NCBI GenBank assembly: GCA_021292105.1
Contig: CM037869.1
Coordinates: 40,255,530-40,319,529, forward strand
Direction: 5' to 3'
Source of the DNA: Anadara kagoshimensis
Lineage: Eukaryota > Mollusca > Bivalvia > Arcoida > Arcidae
DNA: 64,000 nucleotides
The notes below the pieces were generated by a model. The model had not been told where the DNA came from. It was given only the letters and a program-made list of their open reading frames with translations, and did no database searches. A program made the translations under genes and the position numbers. Below are positions 55,540 through 63,900 of this stretch, piece by piece (within the stretch, counting starts at the first letter, position 1; every line of letters begins with the position of its first letter).

Positions 55540-57150
55540 TCGTTTGAAAGAATGTTTGGTATGGGTAGATCTATATTCAAAGTAAAGGAAATGATTTCGG
55601 TTTAAGAGTCAGAATGAAATATGTCACAAAAAGGACAATTTTGAATTAAAAACAATACAAATTTTAGTTTCTTTTGAAAGAATGTTTGGTATGGGTAGAT
55701 CTATATTCAAAGTGAAGGAAATGATTTCGGTTTAAGAGTCAAAATTAAATATTTCACAAAAAGGACAATTTTGAATTTTATAATTCGAATTTTAATTTTT
55801 TCTGCGAAAACATAGGGTGTGAGTAAATTCAAAGTGAAGGAAATAATCTCAGTTTAAGAGTCAAAATGATATGTTTCACAAAATGGACGATTTAAAATTT
55901 TATAAAAACAATACAAATTTTAATTTCTTCAAAGTGAAGGAAAAGATTTCGGTTTGAGAGTCAAAATGAAATATTTCACAAAATGGACAGTTTTGAATTT
56001 TACAATAAGTAAAAACAATTCAAATTTTAATTTCTGTAAAAACACAGAGTATGGGTATATTCAAAGTGAAGGAAATAATTTCGGTTATAGGGTCAAAATA
56101 AAATATTTTACAAAATGGACAATTTTAAACTTTATAATTTTAAGTAAAAACAATACAAATTTTAGTTTCTTTTGAAAGAATGTTTTGTATGGGTATATTT
56201 AAAGTGCAGGAAATGATTTCGGTTTAAGAGTCAAAATGAAATATTTCACAAAATGGACAATTTTGAATTTTAAAATAAGTAAAAACAATACAATTTTTAT
56301 TTCTTTCTGCCAAAACACAGGATATGGGTATATTCAAAGTGAAAGAAATGATTTCGGTCTAAGAGTCAAAATGAAATATTTCACAAAATGGACAATTTTG
56401 AATTTCATAATAAGTAAAAACAATACAATTTTTATTTCTTTCTGCCAAAACACAGGATATGGGTATATTCAAAGTGAAGGAAAAGATTTCGGTTTGAGAG
56501 TCAAAATGAAATATTTCACAAAATGGACAGTTTTGAATTTTACAATAAGTAAAAACAATTCAAATTTTAATTTCTGTAAAAACGCAGAGTATGGGTATAT
56601 TCAAAGTGAAAGAAATGATTTCGGTTTAAGAGTCAAAATGAAATATTTCACAAAATGGACAATTTTGAATTTCATAATAAGTAAAAACAATTCAAATTCT
56701 ATTTTTTCTGCGAAAAAAAGAGTATTATTTAAATAATTAAGTATAGGCCAATTCAAGGTCAAGGGAAAATTTTTGGTTTAGGGTCAAAATAAAATATTTC
56801 ATAAAATTAACAATTTTCGAATTCTGAATTTTATAAAAAAAATAAAACAGTTCAAATATGTATTTAAATTTAATTCCCTTCTGAAGAAATAACATTAAAT
56901 ACAGAATATTACAGCACATACTTAGCTTTAATCTCAAATTAAATATTTTATAAAATGGTCAATTTGTTTTCCTGAATTTTATGTCAAGATAAAAGAATTC
57001 ATATTAATTTTATACGTATATTAATTTTCTTTTAATCATCAGCTTAAAATGTGGTTGTTCAAACTCTCATTACAATATTTTACAAAACGGCAAATTTTGA
57101 TTTAACAAAAAAGCAAAAACAGTTCAAATTTAAACCTTGACTTTAATTTC
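55540..57150. repeat. minisatellite D, about 134-bp units with a 540-bp higher-order repeat
   Basis: About ten units carry GATTTCGGTTTAAGAGTCAA, ATGAAATATTTCACAAAATG, GACAATTTTGAATTT and GGGTATATTCAAAGTGAAGG. GGTTT anchors lie at 55599, 55729, 55851, 55951, 56083, 56221, 56356, 56491, 56623 and 56775. Between 55951 and 56623 the spacings are 132, 138, 135, 135 and 132. Units at 55951 and 56491 are nearly identical, giving a four-unit higher-order repeat of 540 bp. Units degrade after about 56740 (traces near 56930 and 57070). Confidence 0.9.
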
Positions 57151-57482
57151 CTTCTGCAAAACTACAAAAAAAAAAAAACTTCCCGAACCTCGATGGTACG
57201 AGAAGCTTTGCCGCGTATTTGTGCGCTGTAGACAATTCAGCCAGCTAGGAGCTTTCTGACGAAATAATGACTTCATGTTCACTTTTTAACTTAACTTTAA
57301 AAGTTTTCACTGCTTTATACTTTCCTTTTGAGATCGCTTGTGGGTTTGGAAACGGCAGTTTATATCCTTAAAGCCTTTAATTCGAATTTACGTATTTGCC
57401 ATCTATTCTTTGATTTTATTAGAGTTGGCATTCTTGTCCGTCATGGGATAGGGGAAAATGTGAAATGAGTCAACACAAGTTA
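57151..57482. other. spacer
   Basis: A-tract near 57166-57178, then sequence with no recognised gene or repeat. Confidence 0.4.
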
Positions 57483-57568
57483 CAGTACAGGCCTGTCAAC
57501 ATTTCAACGCTAGACTAACGAATTAGTGCTGAAGCGATCGTTCAAATCGACCCCTTGTTAGCCTTATA

Positions 57569-57747
57569 CAGTCCAACCTGCCTTAATGGTCACTTCTATA
57601 TAAGGGCCACCTGCGTATAAAGGCCAGTAGAATTGTATCCCAATTGCTCTTCATTCATATTATTTGAACCTGTATATAAAGACCACCTGCCTATAAAGGT
57701 CACTTTTACTGGTTCCCTTGGGTGACCTTTATAGACAGGTTTTACTG
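57569..57747 (+). mobile_element. family G MITE nested in E
   Basis: 179 bp, CAGTCCAACCTGCCTTAATG at the left and ATAGACAGGTTTTACTG at the right, TA at 57567-57568 and 57748-57749. Internal repeated TATAAAGGCCA blocks as in the copy at 9466-9635. Confidence 0.88.
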
Positions 57748-57830
57748 TATTGACAGCTTTTTGGCAGCTACTATATCTTTCATATCTCCAAACAATCTAT
57801 CTCTCGCCCACTCGGTAGCTGATCTTTAGA

Positions 57831-58209
57831 TTGATTGGTTGGTTGAATGTTGCTTAACGTCGCATCAACAATTTTTCAGCTATTCGCGACGAGAACTGTT
57901 TTTAATCCCTATGGATTAATCTATGAACAATTGTTTATGCATGCGAAGTGCGAGTGTGTTGTATGGTCTGCCTCGTACTAGTGCGCACTCAGGGCAACTT
58001 TAACGTGCTAGCTCACAGAGTCAGTACGTCGCAGACAAGGGTACCACTCTCCCAGTCCATTATACTGATACCAGGTGAATCAGTAAAGGCCAAAGGCAGG
58101 AAAAATTCAATTTCCCACATGTGGTTTGACCGGGAATCGAACTCACAGCGAATAAAGACTCTGGATTTGAAGACTGACGTCTTATCCATTAGGCCACTGC
58201 GGCCTCTCC
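57831..58209 (-). mobile_element. tRNA-derived SINE nested in E
   Basis: 379 bp. On the minus strand the head is GGCCGCAGTGGCCTAATGGA with AAGACGTCAGTC and a box B GAGTTCGATTCCCGGTC. The 3' end is GCGACGTTAAGCAACATTCA with CAAC/CAAT tail repeats. Flanked by GATCTTTAGA at 57821-57830 and 58210-58219, an exact 10-bp target duplication. It is a different SINE type from the GCGGTAGCTCAG family. Confidence 0.9.
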
Positions 58210-58264
58210 GATCTTTAGACTCACTTCATTTCATGAGCTAAATGTTAAACTTTTGATAGGACTG

Positions 58265-59154
58265 TAGTGTGGATTAAAAATAGTAGGTTTGCGTGTTCGT
58301 GTACTTATTAATTTAGAAACTTAAATAAAAAAGAATAAAAGAAATTAATTTATTGAATATGAAATCGTATGTCTTTTTTATACTAAAAATCCTTTTAATA
58401 CCTTTTTCCATTTTTTTTAAATCAATGCGTCATGAAGTGTCACAGATCGTTAAGAAAAACCCGTTAAATTAAAGACAGAACAGCTTACGTATATGGCAAA
58501 AAATTAATAATAAAAAACAAATATAATAAAACGTCTCAACTTCATGGTTAAGACCCGGCGGTGTAACGTTACTCAACCTAGATTCATTAATTAAATATTA
58601 ATATCGTCAAAGCAAACGCGCGTCTGTCGTCTGCTATTTTCGCGCCGTTTGATGCCACCAACAGATAAAATCTACTTTTTTTTACTTTCATAAATAATGA
58701 TTAGTCTTTTTTAAAATATTCGTTATTTTTTTTTCTTTTCTTTTTATTTATTAATTTTTTTAAATTTTCAAAACGGAATTCGGATAGAAAATTACATAAT
58801 TCATTAAAAAATGCGAGGTTATTTATTATGAAAGACCGCATAAAATGCCAAAATAATTGCTCAAAACGTCTGTTCTTTGACGGTTTTTAATCTGCATAGA
58901 TCATTAATGGTGCATGCAACCGTTTTGACATGCAATTAAAATCGCTGGTATTTCCAGGCAGAACAGTTTATTTGGGACTCAAATTGCTTTAAAAAAGGGG
59001 GGGATGAGAAGACAAACACGAAATTTCAAATCCCCTTGTCTAGCATCTATTCTTACTTCAAGTCTGGACTAACGAAGCATACTAAAGAAAGTGTTTTTCT
59101 AAGCATGATTTGCAAACAAAAATATTTCCTTAGTCTATTTCACGAAAACCGTCC
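58265..59154. other. AT-rich spacer
   Basis: No gene or recognised repeat. Confidence 0.4.
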
Positions 59155-59660
59155 TAACTTTAGGAATGTTTCCAACTTTTTTCCAAAAATATCCTGTATT
59201 TGGCATCTCATAGTTCCATGTTCTTTTCCTTCACACGTGACGGGTATATCCAGCTATACAGGAAGTGCTTAACTTACCGAAACACCAGGCCCCGGTTTCA
59301 CAATCATTCCTTAGCTAAGATTTAACTTAATTTTAGCTAATTTTGTTAATTTTTTTTCAAACTACTGGTAAATATTTTGTCAAAACTAATGCAGATAGTT
59401 TAATCTAGAAGTGATCTTAAAAATGACACCTTAAATGCCTGAATATCTTGAAAATTAGCAAAATTATAAAGATTTGATTTTTTTTTCAGATATAACTTAA
59501 GAAAAATCTTAGCTAAGGAATGATTGTGAAACCGGGGCCAGGCCTAATTTTCCTGGTGAAAGTTCATGTGTTAAACTTAATATGTTAGTTTTCAAAGCTC
59601 TTTCTTCAGTCTGTGGATTGTAATTTGAACATGGATCGGTATGTGTGTGTTTGTGTTTGT
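59155..59660 (+). repeat. family B repeat split by family C
   Basis: B runs from AAAATATCCTGTATTTGGC through CACACGTGACGGGTATATCC and CTTACCGAAACACCAG to 59288. It resumes at 59542 (GCCTAATTTTCCTGGTGAAA, ATTTGAACATGGATCGG). The break lies in the CACCCGGCCTCACTTCCCTG block. Confidence 0.82.
59289..59538. mobile_element. family C MITE, copy 3, nested in B
   Basis: 250 bp with GCCCCGGTTTCACAATC ends, CAG at 59286-59288 and 59539-59541. Removing the element and one CAG restores AACACCAGGCCTAATTTTCC, which aligns without a gap to B sequence elsewhere. Confidence 0.9.
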
Positions 59661-59940
59661 GCTTGCTCTTCCGGAACACCTGTCCTCACATCCATTGTGG
59701 ATTGTGGAAGTTCATGTCTTTAACTAATATGCCAGTTATCAAAGTTTTTGCTATAGTCTGTGAACTGTAATTTCAACATGGATCGGTATGTGTGTGCTTG
59801 TGTTTGCTCTTCCGGAACACTTGTCCTCACTTCCATTGTGGATATTGGAAGTTCACGTGTATAACTTAATATGCCAATTTTTACACTTATTTTGGTTTTT
59901 TAATTTGAACATGGATTGGTATGTTTGTGACTGAATATAA
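59661..59940 (+). repeat. two further tandem copies of the B distal half
   Basis: GCTCTTCCGGAACACCTGTC (59666) and GCTCTTCCGGAACACTTGTC (about 59806) open units of about 140 bp ending GGATCGGTATGTGTGTG and GGATTGGTATGTTTGTG. With the preceding copy this makes three consecutive distal halves. Confidence 0.8.
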
Positions 59941-60164
59941 CTTTTTCAAATTTGTCATTAGCAGTGTGCAGCATATATCAATATTCCAGCTACAACTCAA
60001 CCATTAGAAGTACATCAAAATTCATGTCAATGTTAAAAGGTGTTAATGTGTATTTAAAGAATATTAAATGGTGTCAATAAGCAAGCAAAACCCACATAGT
60101 CAACATCTGTTCAAATACAACATTAAACCGTAATTAAAAATTCTGTAAATCAAGATCCTGGTGT
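59941..60164. repeat. B-associated spacer, copy 1
   Basis: CAGCTACAACTCAACCATTA, AAAGGTGTTAATGTGTATTT, CACATAGTCAACATCTG and CAAGATCCTGGTGTAA recur in order at 60841-61060. It lies between a plus B copy and a minus B copy, as the second spacer also does. Confidence 0.78.
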
Positions 60165-60300
60165 AATTTGATAAAAAATAAACATACCAGTTCCTGTTCA
60201 AATCAATTTCAGTTAAACACTTAAAAAATCACCAGGAATATGAGGCCGGGTGCTCCCGAAGAGCAAGCTCCTCCTGTCTAGCAACGCCTCGTGTAAAAGT
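60165..60300 (-). repeat. family B fragment
   Basis: AAAAATAAACATACCAGTTC, AATATGAGGCCGGGTGCTCC, GCAAGCTCCTCCTGTCTAGC. Confidence 0.75.
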
Positions 60301-60354
60301 GCGAATTTTTCAAGAAAAAAAATAATAAAAAAAATAATTATACTTTCCATTTGA

Positions 60355-60545
60355 TATAGTCAAACATATCAGTCTATGTCCAAACTACAATCCCAAACTT
60401 TGAAAACTGGCAAATTATGTTAAAATATTGAACTTTCACCAATGGAGTGAAACAGGGCCACTCCGAAATTATAAGCACTTGCTGTTTTCCTAGGTATAAC
60501 CTAACGTGTGTATTGAGAATGACAGGTACATGGAATTTACATCAG
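60355..60545 (-). repeat. family B, left arm of inverted pair
   Basis: CAAACATATCAGTCTATGTC, AACTTTGAAAACTGGCAAAT, CACCAATGGAGTGAAACAGG and TTGAGAATGACAGGTACATG. It joins the next, opposite copy directly, with the shared outer end reduced to a few bases. Confidence 0.72.
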
Positions 60546-60830
60546 TTGTCATCAAGCAGTATTGTTGATAAGTATGATGTCTCCGTGTCCAGGATTGCCC
60601 TGACTATATTTGACGACGTCCAATAGTCCCATGTTTATTTTACTTTCAATTTTTATAACACAAGTGGTTGACGTATCTTAATGAAACAGGAAGTGCTTAC
60701 CCTACCTAAACACCAGGTCTCTTTTTGTTGAAAGTTTGCGTGTTAAACTGAACTCTCAAGTTTTCAAAGATTTCACTTTGCTTTAGGGATTGTAATTTGA
60801 ACATGAAACAGTATGTTTGTGTTTGAATAC
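60546..60830 (+). repeat. family B, right arm of inverted pair
   Basis: GCAGTATTGTTGATAAGTAT, GATGTCTCCGTGTCCAGG, ATTGCCCTGACTATATTTG, AATGAAACAGGAAGTGC, ACACCAGGTCTC, GGATTGTAATTTGAACATG and AGTATGTTTGTGTTTG. Confidence 0.78.
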
Positions 60831-61060
60831 TACTGTTTCAAATTGTGTAGCTTATATAAATGTTCAGCTACAACTCTACCATTGAAATTGCATCCAAAAT
60901 CATGTCAATACATTAAAATTAAAAGGTGTTAATGTGTATTTAAATAATGTTAAAGGGTGTCAGTAAGCAAGAAAAACCCACGTAGTCAACATCTGTTCAA
61001 ATACAACACGGAATCGTGATGAAAACTGCTGTAACGCAAGATCCTAGTGTAACCTGATCA
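60831..61060. repeat. B-associated spacer, copy 2
   Basis: Same order of blocks as 59941-60164 with small indels, and again followed by the minus-orientation B end AAAACAAACACCCATG (61061). Confidence 0.78.
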
Positions 61061-61230
61061 AAACAAACACCCATGTTCAAATCAGAACTAAAAATCCTAA
61101 AAAACCCTAAAAGTCAAAAACTATATGCTGTGCTTATTATTGCCATCTTGAAAAGTTGTAATCCAACACAAACATATCGATTAATGTTCAAATAAAATAA
61201 ATAAATAAAAAAAGTAAAAACTTCAAAAAC
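61061..61230 (-). repeat. family B outer-end fragments
   Basis: Two short reverse ends: ATCAAAACAAACACCCATG near 61060 and AACACAAACATATCGATTAA near 61157, the latter followed by AAAAGTAAAAACTTC. Confidence 0.55.
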
Positions 61231-61760
61231 GTTTATCAATTCAGTAACCATGAAGTCTTGAATCAGCTTAAATGCATCCAATAGACCAACAGGGCCTACA
61301 GTACAGGGCTGTCAAAACAATAAGTTAACGAATTAGTGCCGAATTGGTAGCTCATTCCGTCCCCTCGTGATATCTTTTCGGACACTAGACATGTAACCGT
61401 ACCTCGTCCACTGGACAGCCGAGCCTTGACTCCATTTCGTTAGCTCAATGTTAAACGTTCGACAGGTCTGTACTGTATATTTCCGGAGCACCCGGACTCT
61501 ACTTCCAATCAGATCAGCCTTGTTTCTCCATTGACCAACTCTCATTAACCCACACTTTGTAGATTTCTGAAGTATGTAATCGGTTGTATGGTTCTGTTTA
61601 TCAAGTCAGTGACCATCTGCTTAAGCCTACTCCATAAACCAACAGGGCCTATATTTCCGGAGCACCCGGACTCTACTTCCAATCAGGCGACCCTTGCCTC
61701 TCTATTTAACACCTCTTAGTAACCCAGAATTTGTAGATTTCTGAACTACACGTATGCAAC
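61231..61760. repeat. tandem duplication with 186-bp native period
   Basis: GTTTATCAATTCAGTAACC (61231) and GTTTATCAAGTCAGTGACC (61596) open two units sharing ACCAACAGGGCCTA, TTTCCGGAGCACCCGG, ACTCTACTTCCAATCAG and TTTGTAGATTTCTGAA. The offset is 365 bp, of which 179 bp is the E element and its TA duplication in the first unit. Confidence 0.88.
61299..61475. mobile_element. family E MITE with an empty site next door
   Basis: 177 bp. Left CAGTACAGGGCTGTCAAAAC, right GTTCGACAGGTCTGTACTG. TA at 61297-61298 and 61476-61477. The second tandem unit reads AACAGGGCCTATATTTCCGG at 61641-61660, exactly the first unit with the element and one TA removed. Confidence 0.93.
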
Positions 61761-61763
61761 CGG

Positions 61764-61838
61764 TGTTGCAATTTTGAGGCCTAATGAAATCCGGACTGCA
61801 TTTGGCGAGGGACTTCATTAGGTCTCGAAATTGCAACA
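61764..61838. repeat. short hairpin
   Basis: Arms of about 23 nt: TTGCAATTTTGAGGCCTAAT (61766 onward) and TTCATTAGGTCTCGAAATTG (61814 onward), about three mismatches and a 25-nt loop. A second palindrome, GAAGTCATGACTTC, follows at 61845-61858, and CATTAGG recurs downstream. Confidence 0.75.
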
Positions 61839-62639
61839 TCTAACGAAGTCATGACTTCATTAGGCGTCGGACATCATTAGGAGTCGTGTTACAAATTGGC
61901 TGTATGGTTTTGTTGCAAACATTTTAAACGTCAAATATGTGTAGGTCTTTTTTCTTTATTATTTAAAGGCGAGGTTTAATGTTTTTAAGGTGTAGCTTAA
62001 CAAATGGTTCGAATAGCCATTAAAAATGCACTTCATGCGTTTTATATAATTTTTTATCAATCAAAATCACCTATATGCAATTTAATAAATCTTATACTTC
62101 ATGCAATTTCCAGCAATATGCTTGATTGATCAAATGGTTCAAACTGACTGCGAGCCAGCGCCACCTTGGGAGATAAACGTCGAGATGTTCATGCATGGAT
62201 TAAGATTTAATAATTTATCTCGTCTTTACTCGATTTGAATTCAGCAACATAAATACATAAATCTATATTTGTGGGGCGACAGATGGGCTGTATTTTATTG
62301 TTATCTAACAAAGATGTTACCTGATTTTAATTGAAACACGCGTATCATATAGACAACGGGGTCTTAATGTATCAGAGTCAATAAAAATCTTGTTTTGGCG
62401 TCAAAAACGGGATACTTTAGCATGCATTTTTGAAATTTCTTATAAATATCAAACGTTTTAACGACGTGGCGTGAAATGAGAGCATGTGCCTTTAATGGCA
62501 CATTAAGATGATCATACGCAAATTAAGACAAAATGATTATGTTCAAAACAATGAATTTCCCGATATCTGATTTGAAATTTGTCGATAAATGTACTAACAA
62601 GAACAGGCCTCACACATATTGTGACACAATACTGTCACT
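61839..62639. other. spacer
   Basis: No gene or recognised repeat. Confidence 0.4.
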
Positions 62640-63900
62640 AGGGGTGGAGTAATGGGATGGTGAAGGAAATCTAAATGTTCTGTGAAGACCACCGGGCGAA
62701 CTGGTTAACCTTCTCACACTAGGATTCAAACCTACACAGTGAGCTATCTCAGACTGTGCCAACGGGAAATTTTTCTTACACCAGGGTCACACATATTGTA
62801 AATGTTGTCAATAAACGTAAATAGACATGGGTGGAGTGATGGGGTGGTGGAGGAAATCTAAATGTATTGAGAAGACCACCGGGCGAACTGGTTAACCTCC
62901 TCACACTAGGATACATGTATGTTAAAAATAATATTCAAACCTAGACAGTAAGATGGTTTAGACCGTGCCAACGGACAAATGTTTTTCACACCAGAATCAG
63001 TTCAAATGGCACTCAAACCTAGACGTTCAGAGAGTTTAGACTGCTTGCTCGCCGAGCTCCCTCAAAACTCCACCCTTAGTTTGAGTTTGAAATTTAAAAA
63101 ATGTTCCAGAACCATAAAAAATACCACAATAATAAGAAGCATAATGGGGTGGTGGAGGATCTCGAATGTCCTGATTTAACAAACTTTATCGCATTAGGGA
63201 CTACTCAGTTGAGATACAAGCTTAGGTTGTGAGCGCGTTAAGAACACTCACCGTGGGGCTGACACCCCATCCCGCTTCCACCAGTAAATAAAGTTTAGAT
63301 TTAAAAAAAAGTTTAAGAATAGTTTTAGAGGCATCAGAAATACTACTAAAGAATATGATGGTAGATGAAATATTCGAATGTCCCCAACTTACAAACTTTC
63401 TAAAACTAGGAACTACCCAAAGATCGATTCAAACCTAATTTGTGAGCGGGTATATAGAGTTTTAAGAAGAGTCTAAAAATGTTTCAGACACATCAGAAAT
63501 GTCATTACTATCTGACTAGTGTGTTCTTGTTTTGTTCACAGTTGGAAGCGGTCAATGGTCTTGAAAACGAGGGTAACGCGAATAACGTGACCATTGATGA
63601 TTTTGCGCTGTGCAATACTTAGCAATTCCCCGATTGAAATTGAAATTAATTTCATAATTTTTACTTTATGTAATTTTTTTACTTTATGTAAAAGCGGGTA
63701 TGTAGAGTTTTAAGAAAAGTTTAAAAATGCTCCAGACCTTCAAAGCGGTCACTAGTCTTAAAAACGCGGATAACGCGAATTACGTGAACATTGATGATTT
63801 AGCGCTGTGCAATACTTATATTAGCAATTCTCCGATTGAAATTTGATTTCATAATTTTACTTTTTTTATTGTGATTTGGACATTAACCGGTATTTTTACT
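62640..63900. repeat. diverged tandem array, about 187-250 bp units
   Basis: The first two units start GGGTGGAGTAATGGGATGG (62642) and GGGTGGAGTGATGGGGTGG (62829), period 187 bp. They share AAGACCACCGGGCGAACTGG, TTAACC, TCACACTAGGAT and TGTGCCAACGG or CGTGCCAACGG. More diverged units begin near 63145 and 63355. A second motif, GCGGTCAATGGTCTTG with GATTTTGCGCTGTGCAATAC (63548 onward), recurs at 63745 onward. On the minus strand the first unit contains GGTTTGAATCC, a box-B-like motif, so the unit may have begun as a tRNA-headed SINE. Confidence 0.7.

Larger units (their letters stand above)
57483..58264. mobile_element. family E MITE carrying two insertions
   Basis: Left end CAGTACAGGCCTGTCAAC (TA at 57481-57482); right end GAGCTAAATGTTAAACTTTT to GGACTG (TA at 58265-58266). 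A G element and a SINE are inserted. Removing both and their target duplications leaves about 212 bp, close to the 215 bp of the clean copy at 54735. Confidence 0.85.

Noticed and set aside
55249-55605. 118-codon plus-strand frame
   Set aside because: It runs out of AT-rich spacer into the minisatellite. No motif is recognised and an overlapping frame of 84 codons exists on the other strand.
56236-56736. 166-codon repeat protein
   Set aside because: It is the translation of minisatellite D, with no start context, splice signals or recognisable domain. Stops occur between this frame and the equivalent frame at 55954-56175.
58120-58205. Functional tRNA gene on the minus strand
   Set aside because: The tRNA-like part is the head of a 379-bp SINE flanked by a 10-bp target duplication.
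59281-59545. 5-bp CCAGG target duplication for family C
   Set aside because: CCAGG fits copies 1 and 3 but not copy 2 (ACAGG and CCAGT). The 3-bp CAG fits all three.
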